A DNA stretch of 64,000 nucleotides from Dolichospermum sp. DET69 (GTDB lineage: Bacteria; Cyanobacteriota; Cyanobacteriia; Cyanobacteriales; Nostocaceae): the NCBI GenBank assembly GCA_017355425.1, contig CP070233.1, positions 3,761,501 through 3,825,500 on the forward strand, read 5' to 3'. The notes beneath the pieces were generated by a model. That model had not been told where the DNA came from. It made no database searches and worked only from the letters and a program-made list of their open reading frames with translations. Made by a program: the position numbers and the translations under genes. Shown one piece after another: positions 19,737 through 28,913 of this stretch (the stretch's first letter is position 1; each line of letters begins with the position of its first letter).

Positions 19737-20333
19737 ATGAATAAACAACTAATTTTCGCAACTCTTGGACCATCTGGAACTTGCCATGAACTAGCGACTC
19801 AATCTTATATTGAGTTTCAAGAAGTGGCTAATGCCAAAATAGAACTATTGAATGATCTGTTAGACGCATTGGAGCTACTACATGATGGTAAAGTTGACTT
19901 TATTATCCAAAACTCTGCTCATCCTAAAGTTTATGAATTAACAGAAAAATACTTTCGGGAAGTATTTGTGATTGATAGCTTCTTATGTCCAACTCGTGCT
20001 ATGGGACTCCTAACCCGTCGTGATGTAGAACATCCCCGCAGTCTAGGATTAATGCCTGCTACGCGGGCTTATGTCAATACAGAACGCTACTCAACTTTTA
20101 TCCATGAAACGGCCAAGCCCGTGGTGGGTCAAAATTTGCTGGTGGGTAAGTATGATAGCGGTATTGCAGCTTTACAATTTGCTGAAGAAAATCCTGATGT
20201 ATTAGTAGTTGATGAAGTTATTGGCTCTGTCCAAACAGCTTGGCTCGTATATGGTCGTCAACAAAATAGACAGCAGGGAGTTATTGGGATCAAAAATCCT
20301 CAACTTTTCCAATTAGAACTTTCTGGTGTCTGA
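19737..20333 (+). CDS. Prephenate decarboxylase-like protein (BacA/AerD family)
   Basis: This 198-residue protein opens with ATLGPSGTCHELA, the signature of the prephenate dehydratase fold, but lacks the C-terminal ACT domain and the usual TRF active-site motif of dehydratases. That is the pattern of BacA (bacilysin) and AerD (aeruginosin), which decarboxylate prephenate without aromatising it. Here the substrate would be 4-amino-4-deoxyprephenate, since an ADC synthase gene ends 3 bases upstream and a mutase-like gene follows. The expected product is a dihydro-4-amino-phenylpyruvate. The family call is firm; the altered substrate is inference from the neighbours. Confidence 0.85.
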   Translation: MNKQLIFATLGPSGTCHELATQSYIEFQEVANAKIELLNDLLDALELLHDGKVDFIIQNSAHPKVYELTEKYFREVFVIDSFLCPTRAMGLLTRRDVEHPRSLGLMPATRAYVNTERYSTFIHETAKPVVGQNLLVGKYDSGIAALQFAEENPDVLVVDEVIGSVQTAWLVYGRQQNRQQGVIGIKNPQLFQLELSGV

Positions 20334-20370
20334 TTCTCTTCCCATTTATATCAACTTACATAATTAGAAA

Positions 20371-21015
20371 ATGTCAACATTTTTCCCAGTTTCTCAAACT
20401 ATAAAACCGCGTTCAGATTTAGAGTTGACACTTTTTCATTGTCAAGAAATAGTTATTCAATTAGCTAATATCTTACCGGGAGCAATTTTTGAACCTCACC
20501 AACATCCAGAAAGCCAAATGGGGATGCTTTTTTCTGGTTCTGTGGAAATTAATGTCAATGATCAGAAAGCAATTTTAGAGCCATTCCAACAAGCTTATAT
20601 TGCCGGAAGTAATATTCCTCATGGTTCTACGATTCTTTCTCAAGAAAATGTTCTGGGATTTGAGATGAAATATTTAATAGGATCTCAATCAGATAAATCA
20701 GATCAGGTCATTGATGAACCTATCCTCACTTTCCAACCTACAATAGATAAAACAACAGGTTTTTCTTGTAAATTCGGTGCTTGTTCATGGTTTCAAATAG
20801 CTGTTTTGGAAATTCCTGCCCACGCAAAATTACCCATATATACAAGTACCAAAGAAGAAATTGGCATTATTGTTAATGAGCAAATGATGATGAAAGTAGG
20901 GGAAGAAGAAAAACTTTTAGGATATGGTAGCATTTATTATGCTCCCCCTGGTGTTTCCCATAGTGGGTATAATACTTCAGATCAAACGATTTCTTTAGTT
21001 AAGGTTTCACTATAG
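20371..21015 (+). CDS. Bicupin isomerase-like protein (BacB/AerE family)
   Basis: This 214-residue protein has two cupin halves. The first has the metal-binding pattern EPHQHPESQMGMLFSG (residues about 41-56) and the second ends with APPGVSHSGYN (about 190-200). BacB and AerE of bacilysin and aeruginosin synthesis are such bicupins and shift the ring double bonds of dihydro-hydroxyphenylpyruvate. Directly after the BacA-like gene the same role on an amino-substituted ring is the simplest reading. The second half has weaker metal ligands, so perhaps only one site is active. Confidence 0.8.
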   Translation: MSTFFPVSQTIKPRSDLELTLFHCQEIVIQLANILPGAIFEPHQHPESQMGMLFSGSVEINVNDQKAILEPFQQAYIAGSNIPHGSTILSQENVLGFEMKYLIGSQSDKSDQVIDEPILTFQPTIDKTTGFSCKFGACSWFQIAVLEIPAHAKLPIYTSTKEEIGIIVNEQMMMKVGEEEKLLGYGSIYYAPPGVSHSGYNTSDQTISLVKVSL

Positions 21016-21052
21016 ATACCCAACTTCTAAGAAAATTGATGCTAATAATACC

Positions 21053-21154
21053 TTAGCCAAATTTAAAAAAAGCCTTGATTGGTAGGTTGGGTTGAAGCAT
21101 GAAACCCAACAAATTAGCCAAATTAGAAAAAGCCTTGATTGGTAGGTTGGGTTG
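21053..21154. repeat. Direct repeat pair inside the biosynthetic run
   Basis: Two copies of about 41 bp, beginning TTAGCCAAATT and ending GGTAGGTTGGGTTG (21053-21094 and 21114-21154), are followed to about 21260 by a GTTGGGTT palindromic block with CCCTGCGGGAC and GAACGCGGAGC parts. This 266-bp gene-free gap separates the cupin gene from the mutase gene. Confidence 0.8.
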
Positions 21155-21281
21155 TGGAACGTGAACGTATCCCTGCGGGACACTGCGTGAACGCGGAGCA
21201 ATTAGCATGAAACCCAACATGAGCGTTGGGTTGCGCTGTCGCTTGACCCAACCTACCAAAAATAGCAAAGGTATTGAATAA

Positions 21282-21599
21282 ATGAGAAGATTGGTAAGAA
21301 AATTTGGGAATCTGAAAATGAGTGGATTGGAAGGTTTTAGAGCAGAAATTGATGCCGTAGACTGTCAGATTGTTGAGGCATTAGCCAAGCGATTTGAAAT
21401 TTGTCAACGGGTGGCTAACTTTAAAAAGCAACACGGAATTGCGATGATGCAACCCGAACGAGTGGAAGCTGTGAAACAGCGTCGTCGGGAATTGGGGATG
21501 CAGCATGGGCTAGATGGAGATTTTATGGTTGCATTATACAGCCTCATCATTCAGGAAACTTGTCGGATGGAAGATGAGATTATAGAAGCGCAAGGTTAA
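21282..21599 (+). CDS. AroQ-type chorismate/aminodeoxychorismate mutase
   Basis: This small all-helical protein (105 residues, or about 93 if started at the ATG at 21318) shows the AroQ pattern: FRAEIDAVDCQIVEALAKRF in helix 1, a conserved Lys/Arg in VANFKKQHG, and a C-terminal helix LIIQETCRMEDEI. Such enzymes convert chorismate to prephenate. Next to an ADC synthase, the PapB-type variant that turns 4-amino-4-deoxychorismate into 4-amino-4-deoxyprephenate is more likely. The two activities cannot be told apart from sequence by eye. The second start begins right before the family's usual first residues and may be the true one. Confidence 0.85.
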   Translation: MRRLVRKFGNLKMSGLEGFRAEIDAVDCQIVEALAKRFEICQRVANFKKQHGIAMMQPERVEAVKQRRRELGMQHGLDGDFMVALYSLIIQETCRMEDEIIEAQG

Positions 21600-21763
21600 T
21601 TACTAAAAAAGGGAACAGGGAACAGATAAGAAACTTTAGTTCTGAGTTTAGAGCTTCAGTCAAAAAAGCAGTTTCATTATTTCAATCTCATGTTTTTAAA
21701 GATGAGTTTTTTCTGTTCCCTCTAAAAAGTACAATTTTTTTGCAACAAATTTAGGATTGTTAT

Positions 21764-23176
21764 ATGGCCTTAGAATTTTGCTCTTGGACTTACCTTGATG
21801 GACGCATCGTACCCACTGAATTAGCACGTTTGCCAGTAGATAATCATGCCCTCAATTTTGGAACTGCTGCTTTTGAAGCATTTCGACTTTATCCCACTGT
21901 CAATGGCTCAAAGATATTAGGATTAGATTTACATCTCAACCGATTACGATTGTCAATGTTATCTTTGGGATTGTCTCCTGTAGAACCCGAAGCAATTATC
22001 AAAGCATTGTGGCAAGCCGTAAGTGCGAACAATTTACAACAGGGATATGTGCGTTTGCTAGTATATCCAAACGGCAATTGTTTGGGGTTAGATCCTTCCC
22101 CATTCCCTTCGGCTGCATTGGTTATGGCTTGGCGTTCTGACAGTTCAGGATTTTTACCACCATTGACTTTAGGCATTAGTCATATCCGTCGTCCCGAAGC
22201 CGGTTCTACCCTCGCTAGGGGTAAAATTAGTGGCTTCTATGCAGTGGAAGCTGCGGCTGATCGCAATGCTAAAAAAATGGGATTTGACGGTAATCTGATG
22301 TTAAATCCAGATGGAACTATCTGCGAAATGACAGGAGCAAATATTTTCATCGTCAAAGACTCTGTTTTATATACTCCTCTTCTTCCTCAAAGTATTGATG
22401 GAGTCACAAGACGGTTAGTGATTGAGTTTGCAAATAGATTGAATATCCCTGTCAGAGAAGTACCTCTGCCTTTGGGCGATTTAATGGTGGCAGATGAAGT
22501 ATTTGTGAGCGGAACTTATCATGAGATCCGTCCTGTTTCTGCGGTAGATAGACAGATTCTCGGTAGCCAATTTCCTGGACCTGTCACCCAACTGCTGCAA
22601 GAGCGTTTCCAGGAAATGCTGAATAACCCAGAAGATGAAATGGCATCCCGTTGGCTATCAGGAACGGTTTTAGAAAAGTCCACACCCAAGGCTGTTTCTC
22701 AACAAGCATACCAGATTCGTTCTGCTGAGTTAACTGACATTCCTGGGGTGATTGCAGGTGTTGGTTCTCTGTTAGCAGAATTAAAAGGTGTTTCAGAATT
22801 TCAACTTCCTGCTAGTTCAGCAGAAATTTGTCAGCGTCTAATTGAGGGGAAATATCCCGGCACTATTTTCGTTGCTAATCTACCAGGGAATCATGATTCT
22901 ATTCTTGGTTTAATTACTTTAACTGTGCAAGAAGCAATTCATGTGGGCGCTTCTTATATCCTAATTCAAGAGTTATGGGTTCACCCAGACCATCGAAGTC
23001 AAAATATCGGTGAAAATCTCATTCAAGCTGTGGAAACTTATTGTGAACAAAAGGGACTTGCTCGGATAGAAGTTTGTTTACCAACCCATGAGTTTCCTGG
23101 TTTTTCTAACACCCACCATTTTTATAAAAAGAGTGGTTTTGAAGATTTTGGTCCGCGAATGTTGAAGAGAATCTAA
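21764..23176 (+). CDS. Class IV aminotransferase fused to a GNAT acetyltransferase
   Basis: This 470-residue fusion has a PLP-dependent class IV (branched-chain/ADC lyase fold) aminotransferase in residues 1-295, with DNHALNFGTAAFEAFR, the PLP lysine probably in LARGKISGFYAVEA, and CEMTGANIFIV. Residues about 315-470 form an N-acetyltransferase of the GNAT fold, with the acetyl-CoA motif DHRSQNIGENLI and a C-terminal HHFYKKSGFE. The first half probably places the alpha-amino group on the keto acid made by the BacA/BacB-like enzymes; the second could acetylate an amine of that residue. The ATG follows a normal spacer. The fusion itself is unusual and supports a dedicated two-step tailoring role. 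Confidence 0.85.
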   Translation: MALEFCSWTYLDGRIVPTELARLPVDNHALNFGTAAFEAFRLYPTVNGSKILGLDLHLNRLRLSMLSLGLSPVEPEAIIKALWQAVSANNLQQGYVRLLVYPNGNCLGLDPSPFPSAALVMAWRSDSSGFLPPLTLGISHIRRPEAGSTLARGKISGFYAVEAAADRNAKKMGFDGNLMLNPDGTICEMTGANIFIVKDSVLYTPLLPQSIDGVTRRLVIEFANRLNIPVREVPLPLGDLMVADEVFVSGTYHEIRPVSAVDRQILGSQFPGPVTQLLQERFQEMLNNPEDEMASRWLSGTVLEKSTPKAVSQQAYQIRSAELTDIPGVIAGVGSLLAELKGVSEFQLPASSAEICQRLIEGKYPGTIFVANLPGNHDSILGLITLTVQEAIHVGASYILIQELWVHPDHRSQNIGENLIQAVETYCEQKGLARIEVCLPTHEFPGFSNTHHFYKKSGFEDFGPRMLKRI

Positions 23177-23267
23177 ACTTTGCCATAATTTATCGCGGTT
23201 GTAGGGTGCGTTCCCTAACGCACCAAAATAGTAGCAGTAAATATCAATTAAATTAGTAAGGAGAAAC

Positions 23268-24242
23268 ATGAGTAATTTGTCCCTGGAGGTGATCTTACAA
23301 AGAGAAATGCAAGGAGCATCTCCCATTATTGTTACTTCTGAAGGAAATAAAGCTGGACAAGAAGTTGAAGAGCGTAGCCAGTGCATTGTTAAAGGTCTAG
23401 AGCGTCTTTCTCAATGCAATTTTTCCACAGCAAATGTTAGCGATCGCTATCTTGATAACATTCTCCAACAAATTCATGAACAGTCCTATCTTGACTTTTT
23501 AGCTCATTGGAATAGAGCATTAGTAGGAGAAGAGTTACTGTTTGATTATCCGTTTGTTGACCAGGGAATTGCCGCAGATACTCCTCTATTTGCGGGAGTC
23601 TACGACTTGTCTCGTGAAGGGGCTAGAACTGCGATCGCTGCCGCACAGAAAATTGTCAATGGTGCTTCTTTGTCCTATGCTTTGTGTAGACCTCCCGGAC
23701 ACCATGCTGGGCCTGGTTGGTTAGGAGGATATTGCTTTTTAAACAATGCAGTTGCGGCTGTAGTTACACTGCTAGAATCGGGAATAGGTCCAGTAGGATT
23801 GATTGATATTGACTTTCATTTTGGCAATGGTTCTGCTGCTTTATTAGCATCACGACCGGATGTTTGGTTCGGTTCTATTCACAGTTCCACAATCGTTAGT
23901 TATCCTTACAAAGAAGTTCAACCAGCTAATGATAGCCAAATTTTCATTCCTTTTTCCCATTCACCAAGTCCAGAAGAATTTTTAACTGGAGTTGAACAGC
24001 TAGTTAAAAAGGCCAAAATTGAATTTGGTTGTGCAGCTATGGTTGTTTCTGTTGGCTATGACATTATTATCAATGATCCCCATGGCGGTTGGCATCTACC
24101 ACCTGCTATTTTTGAGGAAATTGGTCAGATTCTCACCCAAGCATCTATACCACTTTGTTTAGTCCAAGAGGGCGGCTATGTGTTAAATGCCTTAGACGAA
24201 TGTGCCTATAAATTTGGATTAGGATTATTGGGCAGGCATTGA
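23268..24242 (+). CDS. Histone-deacetylase-like amidohydrolase
   Basis: This 324-residue protein of the HDAC/acetoin-utilisation/acetylpolyamine amidohydrolase superfamily has RPPGHHAGP near residue 143 (active-site His pair), DIDFHFGNGS near residue 184 (zinc Asp and His; most relatives have DxDVHHGNGT), and SVGYDIIINDPHGG with the third zinc ligand. It would remove an acetyl group from an amine. A strong AAGGAG site precedes the ATG. Following the GNAT fusion in the cluster, it could undo acetylation late in the pathway or trim the product. That pairing is inferred from position only. Confidence 0.85.
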   Translation: MSNLSLEVILQREMQGASPIIVTSEGNKAGQEVEERSQCIVKGLERLSQCNFSTANVSDRYLDNILQQIHEQSYLDFLAHWNRALVGEELLFDYPFVDQGIAADTPLFAGVYDLSREGARTAIAAAQKIVNGASLSYALCRPPGHHAGPGWLGGYCFLNNAVAAVVTLLESGIGPVGLIDIDFHFGNGSAALLASRPDVWFGSIHSSTIVSYPYKEVQPANDSQIFIPFSHSPSPEEFLTGVEQLVKKAKIEFGCAAMVVSVGYDIIINDPHGGWHLPPAIFEEIGQILTQASIPLCLVQEGGYVLNALDECAYKFGLGLLGRH

Positions 24243-24326
24243 GCCGAATTATAAACAAGTGCGATTTGTATTCCCCTCAATAATTGGGGGGACTATGAAG
24301 AGCAGATTGTTCAAGAATAATAGTTG

Positions 24327-25784
24327 CTATATGCGCCCGTTTTCAACATCTTCCCCTATTCCCAAATTTTCCACCATTATTTGTTCACGAGTTTCTCCAA
24401 AAGCTAAAGTCAACAGAGGATTTGCTTCTAAAGCCGGGAGAGTAGCACTAATATTATCAATATCATTTCTAAATGTACTGGGCAACTTGATCACAAACAT
24501 CATCGTTCTTATTGCATAGAACAAAGATAGACTCAACCACAAAATATGGTTACTAGAAAACTTAACGGCAGCAAAATTCACAGGTGCAAATCCGATAAAA
24601 AGAGCGAATAAGCTAACATTACGGAGGGTATGTCCTTGTGCTAAACCTAAGAAGTATCCTTCCAGTGTAAAATCTATAGAACTAAGTACCAAGGCTAGTA
24701 CCAACCAGGGAACAAAAGTATCTATCTTAGAGATGATTTCGGTGTGGTTAGTGAATAATCTAAAAACACTATCGGGAAATAATATACATATTCCACCGAA
24801 AAATATTCCTACAATCAGAGCAGTTAAGACAGAAAAACTAACTAGAGGTGCTAACTGGTGTGAATCTCCTTTTCCTTTAAAGTTTCCGACCAAACTTTCT
24901 GTACCGAATCCGATTCCTTCAATAAAATATGTATTAAAGCTGATTATCTGCCACAACAAAGAATTCTGTGCGTAAACTAGCATTCCCATCTGTACTCCTT
25001 GATAACTAAATGTTAAGGAGATAAACAGAAGAACTAAATTGCTAATAAAGATGTTGCCATTGAGAGTTAAGTTAGATTTTATAGCTGAGATGTCCCATAT
25101 TTTAAACGCTACAGATATCACTTCCAACCACTGGAATTCTCTACAAAAAAATATCAATCCTACCAACAACAATATATATTGGCTGGCAGCAGAAGAAACT
25201 CCTGCTCCCATACTTTCCCACCCTAAGTTGATAATAAACAGATAGTCAAGTCCAATTTTCACACCATTACCAACTACTGATAACAGCACAACTAAGCCAT
25301 TTTTTTCTCGCCCTAGAAACCAACCTATCAGAACAAAATTGAGCAAAACCGCAGGCGCTCCCCAAATTTGGGTGTTGAAATAGGCAAGACCTGAAGATTT
25401 GATTTCTAGGGGGACATTGAGGATGGTAAACCCAAGATCTCCCAAAGGGTATTGTAAAAGTATGAGGGCAATACCCAGCACCAAAGCTACTAAGCCATTA
25501 CGCAATCCTATCAATAACATTTCTTCCCTGTCATCTCGTCCAACCGCTTGCGCTGTGACTCCAGTAGTCCCCATTCGTAAAAAGAGTAAAACGAAGTAGA
25601 GAAAGTTGAGCAAGTTTCCAGCAAGAATAACTCCGGTGAAGTTGTTGATTTCTTCAAGATGACCCAAAAATATGACACTGACTAAATTAGCCACCGGGAT
25701 CATAATATTCGATAGGACGTTGGCTAGAGCTAACTGGAAATAGCGAGGTATGAAATCATACTTTTTTTTGAATGTTGGGTTCAT
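24327..25784 (-). CDS. MATE family efflux transporter
   Basis: This 485-residue membrane protein has about twelve hydrophobic helices arranged as two similar halves, the plan of MATE multidrug/toxin exporters driven by Na+ or H+. Features include LANVLSNIMIPVANLVSVIF at the N-terminus and the repeated AxxxGVSSAASQYILLLVG type helices. Its 3' end faces that of the HDAC-like gene (84 bases apart), so it closes the biosynthetic cluster on the opposite strand and is the likely exporter of the peptide. Because it is convergent it must have its own promoter, near 25.8 kb. Confidence 0.9.
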   Translation of the reverse strand: MNPTFKKKYDFIPRYFQLALANVLSNIMIPVANLVSVIFLGHLEEINNFTGVILAGNLLNFLYFVLLFLRMGTTGVTAQAVGRDDREEMLLIGLRNGLVALVLGIALILLQYPLGDLGFTILNVPLEIKSSGLAYFNTQIWGAPAVLLNFVLIGWFLGREKNGLVVLLSVVGNGVKIGLDYLFIINLGWESMGAGVSSAASQYILLLVGLIFFCREFQWLEVISVAFKIWDISAIKSNLTLNGNIFISNLVLLFISLTFSYQGVQMGMLVYAQNSLLWQIISFNTYFIEGIGFGTESLVGNFKGKGDSHQLAPLVSFSVLTALIVGIFFGGICILFPDSVFRLFTNHTEIISKIDTFVPWLVLALVLSSIDFTLEGYFLGLAQGHTLRNVSLFALFIGFAPVNFAAVKFSSNHILWLSLSLFYAIRTMMFVIKLPSTFRNDIDNISATLPALEANPLLTLAFGETREQIMVENLGIGEDVENGRI

Positions 25785-25917
25785 TTTTTAAGTAGCTAGT
25801 AAGTAGGTTAGCATTGAAAATCGTCGTTATGGCAAGGCAAGAGGCAAGAGGCATTTAAAAAATTAGATAAATGGTGATACTCTGGAATAGAATCCTACAT
25901 ATACATTTTTAAGAGTT

Positions 25918-27084
25918 ATGAATTATAAATTATCACGAATGGAAGCGATTCAATCGCCAATTATTCCGGTGGTGGGAGAATTAATTAAAAACTCTCCTGG
26001 GACAATTTCTTTAGGACAAGGTGTGGTTCACTATCAACCACCAGATACCGCAATGGAATTATTACCAAAGTTCCTTGCTGAACCTAAAAATCATCTTTAT
26101 CAACCCGTTATCGGGATTCCTGAATTATTAACAGTATTAGCAGCAAAGTTATCAATATTTAATGGTCTTGATATCAATGAAGAAAATGCTATTGTGGTGA
26201 CAGCAGGTAGCAATATGGGGTTTATAAATGCTATTTTAGCAATTACTTCTCCTGGTGATGAAATTATTTTAAATACTCCCTACTATTTTAATCATGAAAT
26301 GGCGATTAAAATGGCAGGTTGTCATCCGGTATTAGTTGCCACAGATGCAAATTATCAATTAATTCCTGAAGCCATAGCCGCTGCAATTACAGATAAAACT
26401 CGTGCGGTGGTAACGATTTCTCCAAATAATCCGACGGGTGTTATTTATTCAGAAACAGCATTAAAACAAGTCAATGAAATTTGTCGAGAAAGGGGAATTT
26501 ATCATATTAGTGATGAAGCTTATGAATATTTTACTTATGATCATGTAAAACATATTTCTCCTGGGGCATTTGCGGGCAGTAATCAATATACAATTTCTCT
26601 TTTTAGTTTATCGAAAACTTATGGTTTTGCTAGTTGGCGAATTGGTTATATGGTAATTCCTCAACATTTATTAATTGCTGTGAAAAAAGTTCAAGATACT
26701 ATTTTAATTTGTCCACCTGTGGTTTCTCAATATGCAGCTTTGGGGGCTTTACAAGCAAAAGATGATTATTTAAAAGATAATATTGGGACAATTGCTAAAG
26801 TTCGAGAAATAGTGATTAATTCACTGCAATCGCTTGAAGATTTATGTACAATTACACCCGCTAATGGCGCATTTTACTTTTTCATAAAAGTGCATACAAA
26901 AATGAACGATTTGGAATTAGTGAAAAAACTGATTCAAGAATATAAAATAGCGGTAATTCCGGGAACAACCTTTGGGATGGAAGATGGTTGTTATTTGCGG
27001 GTTGCTTATGGGGCATTACAAGCAGATACAGCCAAAGCAGGTATAGAAAGATTAGTCAAAGGTTTGCAAACTATCGTATTATAA
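25918..27084 (+). CDS. PLP-dependent class I/II aminotransferase
   Basis: This 388-residue fold type I aminotransferase has SPNNPTGVIYSE (residues about 165-176), SDEAYEYFTYD, the PLP lysine in SLSKTYGFASWRIGY (about residue 234), and a C-terminal YLRVAYGAL with the carboxylate-binding Arg. It resembles aspartate/aromatic or kynurenine-type aminotransferases. It starts 133 bases from the divergent MATE gene. It could supply the transamination of the cluster, but similar genes are common in cyanobacterial cores, so I treat it as a neighbour of uncertain membership. Confidence 0.88.
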   Translation: MNYKLSRMEAIQSPIIPVVGELIKNSPGTISLGQGVVHYQPPDTAMELLPKFLAEPKNHLYQPVIGIPELLTVLAAKLSIFNGLDINEENAIVVTAGSNMGFINAILAITSPGDEIILNTPYYFNHEMAIKMAGCHPVLVATDANYQLIPEAIAAAITDKTRAVVTISPNNPTGVIYSETALKQVNEICRERGIYHISDEAYEYFTYDHVKHISPGAFAGSNQYTISLFSLSKTYGFASWRIGYMVIPQHLLIAVKKVQDTILICPPVVSQYAALGALQAKDDYLKDNIGTIAKVREIVINSLQSLEDLCTITPANGAFYFFIKVHTKMNDLELVKKLIQEYKIAVIPGTTFGMEDGCYLRVAYGALQADTAKAGIERLVKGLQTIVL

Positions 27085-27120
27085 TCGCATAACAAAAATT
27101 AACATTCGTAATTTTCCTCC

Positions 27121-27768
27121 ATGAGTCAAATAGTTTGGATAGCAAGACACGCTAACCGCCTTGATTTCGTATACCCCGATTGGTTTCTCACTGCTAAAAG
27201 ACGGTATGATCCACCTTTATCAGATGATGGGATGATCCAGGCACAGCAGTTAGCAAAACGACTCAAAGGGAAAAAAATCACCCATATTTTTGCTTCTCCG
27301 TTTTTGCGAACTATCCAAACTGCGAATGCGATCGCTGAAGTTTTGGATTTACAGATTAAACTAGAAATAGGTTTGAGTGAATGGCTTAATCCCGAATGGA
27401 TGACTGAAGAACCGGAAAAACTGCCAATTTCAGCTTTAGTCAAATTATTTCCGAGAATTGATACTAGTTATACATCACGCATAGCTGCACAATACCCTGA
27501 AACTCATGAAAAAGTGCGGGAACGTTCGGCACAAACTGCTAGATGTCTATCTACTGAATTTTTCCCCCATGATATCCTATTGGTGGCACATGGTGCTTCT
27601 GTCTTGGGTGCAGCTATGGGATTGGTGGGAGATATAGCTAAAACGGAAGTTAAAGCTTCTTTATGTTCTTTAGTAAAAGTTGTGCGTCAAGATTCAGAAT
27701 GGTTGCTAGAACTAAAGGGAGATACTTCCCATTTGACGAAAATTGAGGAATTGGTGCGATTTGTGTAA
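27121..27768 (+). CDS. Histidine phosphatase family protein
   Basis: This 215-residue protein of the phosphoglycerate-mutase-like superfamily begins WIARHANRLDF, where RHAN replaces the usual RHG(E/Q). FASPFLRTIQTANAIAE carries the second Arg, and LLVAHGASVLG the second catalytic His. The loop between, with LSEWLNPEWM, gives the acid/base residue. The substrate is unknown. It begins 36 bases after the aminotransferase stop, so the two may share a transcript. Confidence 0.85.
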   Translation: MSQIVWIARHANRLDFVYPDWFLTAKRRYDPPLSDDGMIQAQQLAKRLKGKKITHIFASPFLRTIQTANAIAEVLDLQIKLEIGLSEWLNPEWMTEEPEKLPISALVKLFPRIDTSYTSRIAAQYPETHEKVRERSAQTARCLSTEFFPHDILLVAHGASVLGAAMGLVGDIAKTEVKASLCSLVKVVRQDSEWLLELKGDTSHLTKIEELVRFV

Positions 27769-27844
27769 ATATTTAAGAGGGGATTTTCTCTAAATCACAA
27801 GTGACAGTAACTAAGCAAAAGTAACTTACTAACTGATAAATTTT

Positions 27845-28870
27845 ATGACATTGCTACTAGCAGGAGACATCGGCGGCACAAAAACGATTTTGCGTTTGGT
27901 AGAATTCTCAGAAACATTAGGTTTAAAAACCTTGTATGAAGAGAGTTTTCGCAGTGGGGATTTTCCCGATTTAGTCCCCATAGTTCAAAAGTTTTTGACT
28001 ACAGCTAACTCTTCTACACCAGAAAAAGCCTGTTTTGCGATCGCTGGCCCTGTAGTTGCAAATACTGCTAAACTAACTAATCTATCCTGGTTTCTCGATA
28101 CAGATCGTTTAACTCAAGACTTGGGTATTCTTTCAATTTCCCTCATTAATGATTTTGCGGCTGTTGGTTATGGAATTTTTGGGTTAACAAAACAGGATTT
28201 ACTAACTTTACAAGTTGGTAAATATCAACCAGCAGCACCCATGGCTGTAATTGGTGCAGGAACTGGATTAGGCCAGGGATTTTTGATTAAACAAGACAAT
28301 CAATATCAAGTCTTTCCTTCCGAGGGTGGACACGCAGATTTTGCCCCCCGAAATGAGTTAGAGTTTCAACTGTTGAGATATCTGGTAGATAAACATGATA
28401 TTCAACGAGTTTCTGTAGAAAGAGTGGTTTCTGGGTTAGGAATTACTTCTATTTACCAATTTTTACGCGATCGCAAAATAGCCCCCGAATCACCAGAAAT
28501 TGCCCAAGCAGTCAGAACTTGGGAACAAGAAGCACAGAAAGCTGAAAAAACCATTGATCCTGGGGCATTTATTGGTAAGGCTGCCTTAGAAAAAAGCGAT
28601 CGCCTTTCTGAAAAAACTATGCAATTATTTGTAGAAGCCTACGGTGCAGAAGCCGGAAATCTGGCATTAAAACTTCTACCCTATGGAGGATTATACATTG
28701 CTGGTGGTATTGCCCCCAAAATCCTCCCATTAATGCAAAATGGGAATTTCCTCTGGAATTTTACCCAAAAAGGGAGAATGAGTTCATTACTAGCAGAAAT
28801 ACCCGTGCATATAATTCTTAATCAACAAGTCGGTTTAATTGGTGCGGCTTTATCTGCCTCTAGGTTATAA
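27845..28870 (+). CDS. glk: Glucokinase
   Basis: This 341-residue ROK-independent bacterial glucokinase (Glk/GlcK family) phosphorylates glucose with ATP at entry to sugar catabolism. The phosphate-binding GDIGGTKTILRLVE is at the N-terminus, LINDFAAVGYGI holds the catalytic Asp near residue 102, and GAGTGLGQGF and EGGHADFAPR follow as usual. The C-terminal IAGGIAPKILPLM completes the adenosine site. Length is normal and the frame is intact. HIP1 sites lie within the gene, as is common for core genes of these genomes. Confidence 0.95.
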   Translation: MTLLLAGDIGGTKTILRLVEFSETLGLKTLYEESFRSGDFPDLVPIVQKFLTTANSSTPEKACFAIAGPVVANTAKLTNLSWFLDTDRLTQDLGILSISLINDFAAVGYGIFGLTKQDLLTLQVGKYQPAAPMAVIGAGTGLGQGFLIKQDNQYQVFPSEGGHADFAPRNELEFQLLRYLVDKHDIQRVSVERVVSGLGITSIYQFLRDRKIAPESPEIAQAVRTWEQEAQKAEKTIDPGAFIGKAALEKSDRLSEKTMQLFVEAYGAEAGNLALKLLPYGGLYIAGGIAPKILPLMQNGNFLWNFTQKGRMSSLLAEIPVHIILNQQVGLIGAALSASRL

Positions 28871-28913
28871 CTAGCAACAACAGTAAAATCTGCATCTACA
28901 AATTTTATAACTT

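Noticed and set aside
11393-25784. Ordinary aeruginosin cluster
   Set aside because: BacA/BacB-like genes recall aerD/aerE, but there is only one NRPS module, no loading module is seen, and ADC synthase plus GNAT/HDAC genes are not part of the aeruginosin set I know.
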